Below, piece by piece: positions 14,401 through 31,892 of a stretch of 64,000 nucleotides of DNA. The stretch lies in assembly GCF_000003815.2 (NCBI RefSeq), contig NC_049986.1, positions 11,449,354 to 11,513,353 on the forward strand. Direction: 5' to 3'. This stretch comes from Branchiostoma floridae (taxonomy: Eukaryota > Chordata > Leptocardii > Amphioxiformes > Branchiostomatidae). The first letter of the stretch is position 1. Each line of letters starts with the position of its first letter. The notes beneath the pieces are model-generated. The model ran no database searches. It was not told where the DNA came from and was given only the letters and a program-made list of their open reading frames with translations. Made by a program: the position numbers and the translations under genes.

Positions 14401-14701
14401 ATTTTATAATGTCTTTTTCATCATTTGCTGCTTGCAAGCACATCTAACTCGCCTGATGAGGAACAACAGATGATAAACTGGATAGTGAGTGTGTGTCAAA
14501 TACTGTCACAAATTTTCGTTCTAAATCTAATGTTGTTAATGCATTTCTTTATCAACTGTGCCATGAAGCTTTTGCTTACTGCAAATTATATCAGATTGAC
14601 GATGACTTTTAATGTCTCTATCACAGCCATTCAAACCAGGACCACCGCCTCCCCTTTTCCCTGACGAGGATGATGATGATGATTTGGACTGGCTAAGCTG
14701 A
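2497..14701 (+). CDS. FKBP15: FK506-binding protein 15 (FKBP15/WAFL), 25 exons, 5' end missing
   Basis: FKBP15 is a cytoplasmic and early-endosome protein that links actin/WASP to vesicle transport. Exons: 2497-2664, 2978-3047, 3317-3391, 3735-3833, 3938-4084, 4269-4337, 4533-4676, 4827-4940, 5730-6030, 6272-6348, 6651-6938, 7165-7272, 7418-7512, 7850-7952, 8801-8972, 9252-9388, 10562-10645, 10826-10897, 11289-11441, 11669-11761, 12017-12163, 12493-12775, 13111-13597, 13961-14093, 14627-14701. Summed, they give 1230 aa in frame. Order of parts: a WH1-like N-terminal region ([20 protein letters not shown]), an FKBP peptidyl-prolyl isomerase domain (exons at 3938-4676), a Pro/Gln-rich stretch, a long coiled coil (6.8-12.1 kb), then [11 protein letters not shown], an acidic tail, and a C-terminus ending [10 protein letters not shown]. 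All these landmarks occur in the same order in vertebrate FKBP15, whose length is similar. The first exon, with the start codon, lies outside the window or was not recognised. Boundaries were chosen by GT-AG sites and phase. Confidence 0.93.
3938..4676 (+). other. FKBP-type PPIase domain of FKBP15 (exons 5-7)
   Basis: Three exons (3938-4084, 4269-4337, 4533-4676) encode the FKBP fold. Recognisable pocket motifs are KYTGWL, QVFDS, KVIKGWEEG, RLLVIPP, LAYG and NATLVFEV. They match FKBP12 pocket positions Tyr26, Phe36/Asp37, Val55/Ile56/Trp59, Tyr82 and Phe99. Unlike the human FKBP15 domain as I remember it, the LAYG tyrosine is kept here, so catalytic or drug-binding ability may be retained. 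That is inference. Confidence 0.8.
5195..5540. mobile_element. Inverted-repeat element in FKBP15 intron 8 (family with 61712-62034)
   Basis: It starts GGTTCAGGGATAAACAAGTCC and ends CTTGTCCAACCCTGG, which are imperfect inverted termini. Inside are repeated GGGCAAGT/ACTTGCCC motifs. The same termini and motifs occur at 61712-62034 in the zinc-finger gene. Probably a non-autonomous DNA transposon. No coding capacity. Confidence 0.55.
8540..8588 (+). repeat. 15-bp minisatellite, 3 units, in FKBP15 intron 14
   Basis: Three consecutive units of CCGGATTCTGRYGTG are visible. The period is a multiple of three, so it yields spurious open frames rich in Ser/Glu/Gly on the minus strand. It is not a gene. 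Confidence 0.75.
11207..11218 (+). repeat. Poly-G run in FKBP15 intron 18
   Basis: A run of about 12 G follows a T-rich tract, 70 bases upstream of the exon at 11289. Possible length-polymorphic or sequencing-error-prone site. Confidence 0.7.
14244..14440 (+). pseudogene. Decayed duplicate of the FKBP15 terminal exon and 3' UTR
   Basis: GATGATCTGGAC, a 4-base insertion, then TGGCTAAGCTGATCACA at 14247-14278 repeats the end of the true last exon (14678-14706). Weaker similarity continues downstream (TTTAGTGTTT and CATCATTTGCTGCT at about 14383-14434, against 14744-14811). The 4-base insertion breaks the frame. It lies between the last two coding exons, so it looks like an old local tandem duplication of the 3' end. 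Confidence 0.55.
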
Positions 14702-17688
14702 TCACAATGCTTGGACCAGGGGGATTTCTTCTTTCTGTTCATTAGTGTTTTTAGCCTTTTTTTCGCCATACTAAATTGTAAAGCATAATCTTTTATTATC
14801 ATTTGCTGCTACAGTACTGTAGATGTTTGTAGACAATCAATGATTCAGTTAAAATCTAAAAGTATCACAACTTTGTAACCATCCTTTCATATTTTTCCTT
14901 GAACAGCAGGTTGTATTTAGGATGCCTCAAAATCACAATTTATTGCTGTAGCATACAGACTTGTTACCCATATATTTGCAAAAGAGAAGTTGGTAAAGGA
15001 TTCCATGACTGACTACATATTGATTCATATACTAAAACAGATACTTTGTAAAATAGCCAAATATATTGAATATGAGGAATTTGAAAAGATAATAGGTTTG
15101 CAAAAGTTACGCTGAGCTAAGACAGATCCGACACAAAAGCTCTTTGCAAAGATTGATGTCATTTGCACAGTAGTTAGTCTGTGCCAAATTATTGTTCTAC
15201 CCTTTATAAAGCAAGTATAGAGATACCATTACTGAAATGTAAATTTGTACCTTATCATCATAAGAAGTGCATTACCCATATTATTGATTACTATTGAAAC
15301 TCATCACCGAATCGAATATATGTATATCCCAGACGTTTGTTCTGTTAACCAAATAATGGCCTTTAAAGTAAATATCCATTGTTGCCTTAATTTGGCATTC
15401 ATGATTTAACATGAGATGAGAATGATGATTATTTTTGCTGCCAAGTACATGTACTATGTACATTTTGTAGGAGTAAAAATTGCCTGCTGTTTGATTAACT
15501 GAAGATTGAAATGAAGATTGAATGACAGATATATGATGTTTGCTTGATAAATGAAGATATTTCAGCCAGCACATGAAGTACTGGCCACTTATGCATTCCA
15601 CTCAATTAGTCATTAAAGAATATATTATCTCAAACATAGTGTTGTGGTCTCTGAAGAATCACATATCGTTATGACCTGTAAATCTGTAGCCTGGAATCCT
15701 GCCTTGTTAGCCTTGGTCAGCTCCCGAATGTCGCTTCCCCTCCAACCATTGGGGGTGACCTTAGTAGTAACCTTTGGGAGCAATTCCAAAGTAATAAATC
15801 TGAATTTAAGTATGAATGTCCCTTGACACATATAATGCAAATTGGTGGCATTTGGGTTATTTACAGTATTGGTGAGGAGTCAATTCTGTGATAGCCTTTT
15901 AGATTTAAATAAGTGGTTTTAAAATGATTGCATTTTATTCTCATGTTCAAATTTAATGGACACACCAAAGCAAATCTCCTTCCCACACTCTTTATCAAAA
16001 AGCTACTTTAATCCAATAAAACATCAATGAATTATAAATCATGTGCTTTTCAGTATTCAATAGTAATAACAAGGCAGATAAATTAAAATGATAACAACAG
16101 GCAAGATATGATAATTAACATTAAATAAAAAATGCAGAATAAAGCAGCATATCTAAATTAAGACATGGCATTTTCAAATCAAAGCTACAAGTGTGCTAAC
16201 ACAGTTAAATAGACCTTCAAGGCTTGAAATACAAATGTGGGACACTAACATTATATCGAACAGCATTGTATGATGTTATCTAGACTTGCAAGTTTTTCTA
16301 TCTCATTGTCTTTCATCCAATTTTATATCTTTAATTCATGTATTTGACATGAAGCAACATCGGCAATAATGCAACACTGAAAATTTTGTCTCTATGACAA
16401 ACCACACTACACAATCTTTCCACATAGAAACCAATAAATGCAACATCTCTATTCACTCTATGCAACATACTACGTTGTATATCATATATATGGTCAGAGG
16501 CCAATGCTATAATTATAGTATTGTAGAATTCTGTGAGCATGCTTTTAATACTGTAAATGACCATTGTCCTTGTCACAATAGGTGGAAAAACTAATACTGG
16601 GTCAAGGTACATTGAATTGTCTCTTTTTGTTACTGTATTTCTTATGACAAAGGACACATCCCTTATAAAGTGCACATCCCGATTTGGGACTGATCACAAA
16701 CCCTGTCATGTGAGCTGTCACAGAAAAAAATCAGTTATTAAAGAGCGCACCACTAAAGTAACATACATGCCAACTTTGCAGGCTGCAGCTCACATGTCCA
16801 TGAGGTAGAGTCAAGCTTTGAAAAGTCCTACGGGGTAGCTTTTGTGGAGATGTCATGCAAAGTCTCTTACAAGTACTACCATTAGGTTGACCATGATTAC
16901 CATTTCTATCCCTGCTAGTTAGGCAGAATTTACAGTTACTGTATTCTATACTTGGCAAACAATAGTTGATCAAAGGACTGTCCTGCTCTTGTAGCTCTAG
17001 GTCTAACTTCCAACTTGCCTGGAATGTTTCTTAAAGTTTATCTTGTATAAAAGGATGGAAAAAAGCTTTAAATGCTTAGTTTTCTTATTTTTGTAATAGA
17101 ATCCTTTAAACCTACAACATGTAACAACATGAGGCAAGGGGACCAATGGCACAATCAAAACAGATCATTGTGGAATATGTCTCTCATACTGGCGTCTATA
17201 TATACATACAGCAGGGTACTTTCTATACAGACAGCCTTTGCAATCTTAAACATTGACGGTTACTTACATGACATGTATCTTGCTATAACTAATCCTACCC
17301 TGTATACATGGCCATGTGCAAGAGACCCTTGGTGCATAGCATGCTATAAATAATAACATGTAGAAACTTACTATAGAAACAAAATATGTCATAGGAAGAA
17401 ATGGACCAGTTGCGTTGCCCTATAAACTATACGGCTCTAGTGAGGTAGGAACCACAGCTTTGGATCCAGAACACCAGAAATGTTGCCTAATAGGTGCCTA
17501 AAACCTGATGTTCGTTCACATCTACCCATTTGTCCAAAGTGAAAGAGTGACAACTATCTACCATTCCATGTAGGATTGGGGGTTAAGTCTTAGTTTAGAA
17601 TTACTCTAGAGAATTTCTGTACATGGCAAGTCAATTTTTTGTGCAACAGAACAGAGTGGTGGTTTTGTATTAAAGGTAACAAAGACCC
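14702..17688. other. Tail-to-tail 3' UTR region between FKBP15 and the reticulocalbin gene
   Basis: No exon is visible in this 3 kb A/T-rich stretch. Candidate polyadenylation signals are ATTAAA at 15612 and AATAAA at 15793 on the plus strand, and AATAAA on the minus strand (TTTATT at 15934-15939). These would give both genes long 3' UTRs meeting near 15.8-15.9 kb. That assignment is inference. Confidence 0.35.
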
Positions 17689-20600
17689 TCACAGCTCCTG
17701 GTGGTCTATGGTGTGCAGCAGCTCCCCCTGTTCTGTCAGGTCGCTCTGCAGGAAGAGGTCGGGGTCAGACATGATCTCCTCTGCCGACAGCTTCTCATCT
17801 TTGTTGGTGTCGGCCATGGACAGGAGATGGTCAGCCTGCAATGAGTATGGTATTGGTATGTTCCATAGAAATGTACAGAGCAAAGACAAACCAAAAGTAA
17901 CGGTACGTATACAGTACTGAGTCAAGAGGTTTTTTTCTGGAATACAATGTGAATACATGTGCTAAACAGAACACAATGTGTAAATACAATTCAAGACCTA
18001 ACTGCCCACACTGGCAAAGCAAACAGCACTCCAAGAGTTTCCTTGAAGTTCACTAAGGCAGCATACAGGTAGTTTCCTCTATCGTATTCAAGTGGTAATG
18101 CTTATACAGTAGTAGTTTTAGTAGTTTGTACTAGTAGTTTTAAAAGTAGGCAGTTTAATAAAGGCATTGATATTACATCAGTTCTTTCTTAGGAAAAAGA
18201 ATATGATAGTTAACAAGAAGTAAACTACAAATCCCTGTGTAACTCTTATCGTGTTCACAAAAATACCAACAAACCAACAAGTGAAAACATCACATCCAAG
18301 ATTAGGATGGTGCAACCATTCTGACCTCCTCCTCAGCTGCTTCTCTGTGGTTGGGAGTGACCCATGCTGCGACCTCCTCCCCCTCCAACACTCCATCTCC
18401 ATCCTTATCATACTCATCAAACTGTTCCCTCTCCACTATCCTCCACTCCTCCTCACTACTGTAGGCTGGGGAATCAAAGAAAGTTACCTTGTGTAATTTA
18501 GACACGGAAAACAACTTATTGTACAAAAAGTAGAAGTTGACCTTAGTTGAAGGTTAAAGTCCTTCCCACACCAAATGGCACCTAATGGTATCTCTGTTTC
18601 TGTTGCCTATGCCACAGAGCATTGTGCAATCACTACAGCAGGGGGCTGGTCCACTGGTAGTGGTCTGTGTATTCATCTACCATGATAGCATTTCCCAAAT
18701 GCTAAGTGCTCATCAGAGAAAGTAGCATGTACTATTTCTAAAGTCTTTTGCGTGATTCGACCAGGATCAAACTCCCAACTGCAAGGCGACCACTCTACGC
18801 ACATTGCACCAGTACAAAGAAACTTTATGTAGAACCAAGTGTACTTACATGAATCAGGCTCATCATCACCCAGGTACTCATCAAAGTCTATCTTCCCATC
18901 TTCATTCCAGTCACTCTCCTCCAACTTCTCCTCCACAAGAAAGTGCTGAAAAAATGGTTATCAGCATCAAACAAAAATGCATGAAAATGGACAAGCCATG
19001 CTTAGCTTGAAATAAATAATTGCATGTACTGTGATCTAAAAGAAGGTGCAGTAGTGATTGAAAACTTATCCAGTTTGTGTTGGAAGAAAGTTTATTTGTA
19101 CAATAAAAAAGTTCTCTAACATTTTTTCTTATAAGAGCACACCTTTATTCCACTTCCACCAGAGGAGTTGGTCGGTTACGCAGGAGGGTAAACATGAACC
19201 TAAGCCTGGACTGACTCCCCTGACCAATTTCCCAATTTCACAATTTTTTTTCCAAATTCTACGATCCCTGTACCTCTGTAGGAAGGCCTAGCCAAATTGT
19301 ACAAAAGCATGAATATGTATCCAAAACTCCAAAGTAAGAGAGTTAACATCTAGGGTAGGATATGTAGTTGAGCTACTCACATGCATCCTGACATACTCCT
19401 CAGGGTGCTGGAAGGCCAGCCACTCCACCTCGTCTAGCTTCCCATCCTGGTCCTCATCTGCCTGCTGGAAAAACCTGCGGTCATCCTGGATCATCTGGAA
19501 ACATGGGACAAAACGTAAAACTCAACACAATGATTCTGAATCACAATGATACAATATCATTTCCATCAAATAGAGCTTCCCCCAAGTTTTTTCATAGCGT
19601 TATGTGAAACTCAATGCACATTCTCAAGTTCCAGGCAATTATATGTTCATCAATATTCCTCTCTACTTTTTAGTTACATACCTAACATATTTGAGAGTCC
19701 TTGCAGTTACATATGATTTATATGTTTCCCCTATAAGTTTATCTCCAGGTACTGAATGTTTATTACAACTTCCACCAGTGCTGGTAAGAAACAATATGTG
19801 CAGAGGAAATACTAATTGAAGACAACAGTGGACTATGTTTCCTGCATATTCATAGTACAGGCTGACAACAACCTTGACAACTGAAATGATTGTACCTCAT
19901 CCTCTGCAGGGTCCCCCTCCATGGAGTACTCAGCACCAAAGGTATCCTGTAGGTACTCCTCCCAGGACACCTTACCATCCTCATCCAGGTCTATAGTTGG
20001 GAAGGTGTCTCTGGCCTCCTCAACAGAGTAGGTGTTGAAAGACTCCAACATGTGATCCACTAGTTCATCTGTCAACATGGTGGGAAATTAGGATGATGTG
20101 AAGAATGCATCTTTCATTTAACAGTTTTAAAATATTTTTCTGCATATGTATTTAGCATGACTTCTTGGGAATTTTTTCAGAGTCTAAGACTTTAATTAAG
20201 ATCATGCCTGTTTAGCACATGGGTCTGCAAAATTTTGGAATTATTAATTATCATACATTATTTCAGTAAATAAGTCTTCAGGGGAAACGTTTATTCCCAT
20301 GTTAGTTCATGACCTGAAACCCTGACTAGCATATATCCGGTATTGCCAGGAAAGCCGGGACAGCCTACCTTCAAGGCTAGGGATTTCATGTCAAGACTAT
20401 CAAGACTGTGAGTATAACAGAACTACCTGGGACCTAAGTTTGATCCATGTCAATCACCAGACACCCACCTCTGTCCAGTAGTCCATCCCCATTCACATCA
20501 ATCTTCTTCACCAGTAACATCAGTCTCTGTTTGGACTCTTCAGGGGACAGCTTCTGGTATTCTTCTGCTTCCTTCTGCTCACGGAAACACAAATATTTAT

Positions 20601-21244
20601 ACGTGGGATAAATATGAAATACAACATGGGGTACTCAGTATTGTTTGAGTACGGCCCGGCCGCAGGTAGGAACACCTGACAGCTGAAAGCAATCCAACCC
20701 GCGGGAGGGCTGGGACTGAGCTGGAATTGTTAAAATCAAACTATGGAGCCCTTGGCCCTAACGTGAAATACGGACCATAAAAAAAAAAACACTGATATTG
20801 AATATAAATACCCTGGCCTGGGTATGATATAAAAATTTTTAATTTGATAATCTTTAGCATGTCATTATCTCTTCTATTACAGAGTGTCAGAGCACCTATA
20901 TTTAGTATAGAGTCAATCTAAGAAAATCAGTCTAGATCTACTGCAAAGTATTAAATTCACTTTGTGCCAACCTTTTTCTGCCAATTTCATGACTGAAAGG
21001 AGCCTATACTGCATAATTTGAGGGTGTCAGATTCATTACAATAGAAGAGCTCTTTGAAATGCTAAAAGAGTTGTTGACAGAACACACAAACCTTCCCTCC
21101 CAGCAGTATCTCCCTGTCAAACTCAGCATCATGTTCTCCATCCACATAGTGGTCAGGGTAGTGGTTGGGGTGGATGTGGACATGACAGGTAGTGATGGGC
21201 AGTTGCCATAGCAACAGGAGGCATGCACAGAACGGCAAATCCAT
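17689..21244 (-). CDS. RCN2: Reticulocalbin-2-like ER calcium-binding protein (CREC family), 309 aa
   Basis: CREC proteins bind calcium in the secretory pathway. Minus-strand exons: 21244-21092, 20574-20469, 20068-19896, 19494-19381, 18945-18849, 18465-18326, 17835-17689; together exactly 310 codons. Residues 1-20 are a hydrophobic signal peptide, followed by a His-rich segment. Six EF-hand loops start at D77, D113, D157, D194, D234 and D270. Each has 12 residues with acidic position 1 and Glu at position 12. The spacing, the total length (human RCN2 is about 317 aa) and motifs such as QHPEEYV, EYDKDGDG and SDPDLFLQS favour RCN2 over calumenin or SDF4. The protein ends in HQEL, a variant of the HDEL retrieval signal. 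The start ATG is the first before the signal peptide. The gene is head-to-head with ALDH9A1. Confidence 0.9.
18640..18830 (-). mobile_element. Probable tRNA-derived SINE in a reticulocalbin intron
   Basis: Read on the minus strand, TAGAGTGGTCGCCTTGCAG followed by GAGTTTGATCCTGG resembles RNA polymerase III A and B boxes spaced as in tRNAs (about 18752-18797). The remaining sequence continues toward 18640 without a clear tail. I could not identify the family. Confidence 0.45.
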
Positions 21245-22741
21245 AGTGTTGTGATGCTGATTTTGGGTGTGGCCTTCCCTGGATGGTGTGAGCGAGTGAG
21301 ATGCCTCCTGAACCTGTCAAATCAATGTCAAAAGGGGAGGGAATGAAATTCAGACAGAGTACGTCAGTGTATTGTTTCAAAAGATAGAAAGCACTGAAAT
21401 AAAAGAAGAAGCCAACAACTGAAGTGCCTGGTATTCATTTCATAACAAAGCCTCAGAGTCAGAGGGATTCATTCATAATCACTTAGTGAATCACAGGACA
21501 CGTCACTGAGGCGGCCACTACAGATTATATTCTGTATCTACTAACTTTCTATATACACAGGGCTTATTGCGGACCCATCGCACACATTATGTCCTTAGTC
21601 TAAATCTCAGTGAAAGTACAGAGGCTGGGAATAACGTAACATCTGTAGCACTGACCTTGTGACAACAAACGCTAATCTCCTACAACTCAAACAAGATCAA
21701 GCTTACAAATACCACATTTAGAGAAATCAGAAGAATGAAAATGTACTGAAACCTTACCCGTATTTATCTTAACGTTGCATAGGCTGAAAATCTCCGATCA
21801 GAGCCTTTTAATCATCGAGAAATTGCGTTAATAACAGCAGCAATCAGGTGATCGAGTTATGTTTCTCCTGTTTGAATTTGGGGCCCCAAATTAGCTTATA
21901 CCATTCCTCGATAAAGGGGGGTTTATTGAAACTGGAGCTTGACAAGATTGTTTCCTTTCATTACCGTAGACTATAATACTAATAATTAACATCTATATAA
22001 GTATAACACATGGCTTATAAAGCTTTTAAGTATCAAATATTGTGACTGTATAGTATTCATCACATTGAGGGCTCAATGAAGAAAAGTGGCACATTCTAAC
22101 AAACTGTGATCTGTGACCTGTGACCTTCCCATCACCGTTCGTCAGCTGTGGCATGCCTGTAAAAGTTTGTTTGTAAACCTTGTCGATAGCTGTGGACAAT
22201 TGGTGGGTAAACTTCTTCCTTAGACAGCACTTAACGCTGGATTTCGTTATCATCACTTCCTTTTTGTAACCAGCGACAACAGTTGTGAAGTAAAAGTAAC
22301 GATAGTTTACTTACTATGTATGTGGGGAGGGTAACGTTACAGTTAAGACCTACAAATCCAAATCAGACCAAATTGAGATCTTTGACCTCCTTGCCAAGAT
22401 TGAGACCCGTTGACTCTTGCTTTTGACACATTTTCTATTTAAATGAACTTCCAAGTTCTGGTCGTTAAACTACTTCATAGTCCAACTTACGTGATCAAAA
22501 TTTAAGGAGTTGTTAAGGGTTGCTTTTGATCATGTCAAGGAGGCCGGAGGAGGCTTGATCATGATTGCTTTTCCCTCCAATTTTTTACTTCCATAGTACT
22601 CTTCACTCTTGTCTCAACATAAATCCATTATCAATTTCACAATCACAATTTCCTCGACATAATACTATTCATTATATTGATGTTTTCTTACATTTAAGAG
22701 CATTTTGAACTTTATATATCTCATTTTTTTAGGAAGAAACC
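21245..22741. promoter_or_regulatory. Head-to-head intergenic region of reticulocalbin and ALDH9A1
   Basis: The two start codons are 1.5 kb apart on opposite strands. An acceptor-like AG at 22731-22732 directly before the ALDH9A1 start (exon from 22733) suggests a 5' UTR intron, so the ALDH9A1 promoter probably lies further left. I see no unambiguous TATA box or CpG-dense core. A shared bidirectional promoter is possible but not shown. Confidence 0.35.
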
Positions 22742-28095
<5,354 letters not shown>

Positions 28096-28980
28096 GAGAA
28101 TGACTTTTCTTCCACAGACAACATTCTATCTCTTTTCATACATTTTGGAAAGGGTCCAATACGTTAACACCAAATCCCTGTGACTTTCGCAAATTTTTGT
28201 GCTGAGCATCACTTCAAAACATTTGCTCACTATTAAATTGCAGATCATTCATGCATAATACTAGGACTTGTTTTCTTGGCACTGTCACAATCACACCAGG
28301 ACTGGAAAAACTTCTGAGAGATGTACTTATCATTGCTTGCAGGAATTGGTAGTAAAGACAGTCAAGTTTTGAACAAGATTATACGCAGTGATGGGGAGTT
28401 TTGGGGAAAGAATAAGTCTGTGAAGACTTTAAAACTCTAAGGAGATTGAAATGTACCAGTGTGTCATTGTTTTAGAATGGCAGACAATTGATTGTTAAAG
28501 TCCGCACTGAATGACAAGTTTTAAGGAAACAACAACATGAGACATAATCTTTCAATGGCTTGATGATTGTTTGTAAAGCACAGAAGAGAAAATCTTTGTG
28601 GTGATAAGAAATTACAGCCTTTCTCCTGTAAATCATGACCAGAAATTATTGCAGATCACCTTGCAAAATGATTAGCAATATCTGAGTTGTATAATGTTAT
28701 GTTGCCAACCTGTAGTATAGGAAAATTATACCCTGGTAGTCAACATTCAGGGACTGTGTGAAATTAAAGAATATCAGAGGTCATTGCCTGTACAGAGACA
28801 ACGTGTGAAAGATAAATATTCTGGTCCTGGGGAATGCAGGTCTTATTGTCAATGATATTTCTCTGTTTTAAGTGTTTGTTATTCACACAAGAATCAGCCC
28901 ATGTGGAGGTAGCTGTTGAAAATAAACTCTCCTCCTTCCTTCTCTTGATACCTTTCTCTTCATTCTTCACCAACTGAGAG
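28096..28980 (+). other. ALDH9A1 3' UTR
   Basis: No exon is seen after the ALDH9A1 stop. A polyadenylation signal AATAAA at 28921-28926 would give a 3' UTR of about 850 bases. Another site could be used instead. Confidence 0.4.
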
Positions 28981-29104
28981 GCAATCCTAAAGGAAATGAC
29001 AAAAAATAGTCATTGAAACCAAACATTTCATGACAAATACTGGAGCTTGAGTGACATACATTAAGGACAGTGAGTGCGTGTGTTTGCCTGTGTGTGTGTG
29101 TTTG

Positions 29105-29215
<111 letters not shown>

Positions 29216-29606
29216 GATGTGACCACCTGTTTTGCCAGGTAGCATGGAGAAATATCTATTGGAGGGGAAACAACATAGGCTGTGAAAAAATATTTGTTAA
29301 CGCAATGAGTAATGTATACATTTACATGACACCGTACACGTATTGCAAAAACGCTCGAATTCTGAACGGTTCTAAAGCGTCGACTAGTGACCAAAATTAT
29401 CATTGCAGCAAAACAGCCATCAACATACTGCAATAATTGCACAAACCGCTAGTCGTCTCCATTGTCACGCGGGCAGCCGTTTTGAACCTAGCATTGGCAG
29501 TGTGCTGAAGTGTTCTCAATACGGGGTGGAATTTAAAGCAATTTAGTAGGAAGTTGGCCAAGAATGTGTAGCAAATCACGTATATCTTAGACAACGTCAT
29601 ATTGCC

Positions 29607-30294
29607 TACTCTCCAAGCAGAGGTTAGGCTCCGGCTGTTTTTTAACGTTTTTTNNNNNNNNNNNNNNNNNNNNNNNNNNNNNNNNNNNNNNNNNNNNNNN
29701 NNNNNNNNNNNNNNNNNNNNNNNNNNNNNNNNNNNNNNNNNNNNNNNNNNNNNNNNNNNNNNNNNNNNNNNNNNNNNNNNNNNNNNNNNNNNNNNNNNNN
29801 NNNNNNNNNNNNNNNNNNNNNNNNNNNNNNNNNNNNNNNNNNNNNNNNNNNNNNNNNNNNNNNNNNNNNNNNNNNNNNNNNNNNNNNNNNNNNNNNNNNN
29901 NNNNNNNNNNNNNNNNNNNNNNNNNNNNNNNNNNNNNNNNNNNNNNNNNNNNNNNNNNNNNNNNNNNNNNNNNNNNNNNNNNNNNNNNNNNNNNNNNNNN
30001 NNNNNNNNNNNNNNNNNNNNNNNNNNNNNNNNNNNNNNNNNNNNNNNNNNNNNNNNNNNNNNNNNNNNNNNNNNNNNNNNNNNNNNNNNNNNNNNNNNNN
30101 NNNNNNNNNNNNNNNNNNNNNNNNNNNNNNNNNNNNNNNNNNNNNNNNNNNNNNNNNNNNNNNNNNNNNNNNNNNNNNNNNNNNNNNNNNNNNNNNNNNN
30201 NNNNNNNNNNNNNNNNNNNNNNNNNNNNNNNNNNNNNNNNNNNNNNNNNNNNNNNTTAAAAAACAGCCTGAGCCTAACCTCTGCTTGGAGAGTA
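29607..30294. mobile_element. Foldback/TIR DNA transposon with 9-bp target duplication, interior unsequenced
   Basis: Left TIR TACTCTCCAAGCAGAGGTTA (29607 on) and right TIR TAACCTCTGCTTGGAGAGTA (ending 30294) match perfectly. Pairing continues to TTTTTTAA/TTAAAAAA at the gap edges. CATATTGCC directly flanks both ends (29598-29606 and 30295-30303), a 9-bp target site duplication. This size suggests a Mutator-like element, which is inference. The central 602 bases are N. Confidence 0.85.
29654..30255. other. Assembly gap (602 N)
   Basis: A run of N lies between the inverted repeats of the element at 29607-30294. The true length is unknown. Confidence 1.
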
Positions 30295-30303
30295 CATATT
30301 GCC

Positions 30304-31890
30304 ATGCAGGCATTATACTTGACTTTCATGTCGGCATACGCGGGGTACTGCAGCACCGGATTTGAGTGATACCGGTATACCGCGAGAAGTTGACTTGAAA
30401 CTGATCACGTTTTACACACCCTGTACGGCATGATATTCTACTGAACGTAGCATGATCTTTTTCAGTAATTCCGTACTGGCTTGGTTATATGGATGGCATT
30501 CGCGCGCATCAATTTTTGCCAGGAAGTTTTCTAAAAGAAAAAGAAAAACTGAAGCTTGCCAATTCGTTGATATCCTCTGAAAATGGACAACATAACGAAG
30601 TTACCTTGGTTCCTGAAAAAACAGGTGTAGAAGTTATATTCAGTAGGACTCGTCTTCTGAAATAAAACATCCTATAAAGTGCCCTATCTTTCAAGCAGAT
30701 GTTAGGACTGGGAAGACCTTAGTTTCTACTTGGCGGCAGGGCTTTCCTGACAGTTTCTTGCCCAATATGAGCAGATGATAAGCTGTTGAGGTAAAACGGA
30801 TGATGTCTACATAGTATGCACTACTTATTACGCTAAAAAGAAGTCATCTGTACATGGGTGTACAATGTAGGCGGCGCTTCCACAAGTGGCTAAGGTGGTA
30901 CACGGCACTTCGCGCGGCACCGTTAATAGAGCCTTTTTATGCTAACTAGGGTTTTCAAAGTCTTTATAATTGTACGTGAAGACTTTTGGTCCTGTTTAGA
31001 AAAGTTCAGTGACTTTCAGCCTAATGTCTTGTATAATTCACCGTTTTTAAAAGTGGAAAAGATATACCCTATTAGAGCCTAAACTGCAGTACCGCTCTCT
31101 GCCGCGGCCATAAAAGCGGTTAAAACGACCGTCAAATTGCAACATTTCCGTCTTTTCGGGAATGGGAGAATGGCGAAAGGCTCGTAAAGGGGTTTGCATT
31201 TTTAGGCTTACTTGACATCATTTTCAATAATCAAATATTTTTTTACCATTTGAAATAAATGATAACCGTGGTTAGACACAATCGCTGACAAAACCATGGG
31301 ATATTAGGTCATAAATGACGCGTTTCCTTTGATTGTTGCCAGTAGAAGTGGTCAAGTGTGCGACTCGAAATTCTCTTCATATGACTAGCCTAGCTGCCAC
31401 ATTCTTTTTTCATTTCAATTTCCGTCTCCATTTTCATATCCAGCCAATGTTTGTTTGGGTTAAACGGTGACGTCCTATGAATGAATGAACCGTGATTTTC
31501 CGTATTCCCTAAGAAAAGCGACAGGTGTACCCGGTTGGACACGTTCAAGAAGTTCAGGTTATATTGCGCCCGACTATTACTCTTGTTACTTGTGTTCCTT
31601 TATGGTAACGTTATAAACATTAAAGTTATAATGTGGTACAAATGTATTTTGCTTTAGTCTTTTTACTTGTTGTCAGATTCGATTAGAAATAGGTTTGTGT
31701 AAAAAAAGCCGACAAATTTTGTATTTGATAATTTACTACATAAGCTTATTTTGTATTGCCGATTCCAACTAAATATAACTTTTAAATTTTTTTAATGAAA
31801 ATGCAGGACACAGAGCCTACAGATTAGGTTCCATGTCAGATGCAGACATCTGTACATTAATTGACAAGCCTAATCCACATTAACTAGCTA
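30304..31890. other. Intergenic stretch without recognisable genes
   Basis: There are no plausible exons. A segment near 30893-30938 (CTAAGGTGGTACACGGCACT) resembles the terminus of the element at 24164-24412 and may be a diverged relative, but no matching second end was found. Confidence 0.3.
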
Positions 31891-31892
31891 GT

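Noticed and set aside
22495-22560. Possible palindromic element around TTGATCATG repeats
   Set aside because: The matches are limited to the self-complementary TGATCA hexamer; no extended inverted repeat was found.
29400-30369. Long open frames across the gap
   Set aside because: They consist mainly of N-derived unknown residues and the inverted repeats of a transposon.
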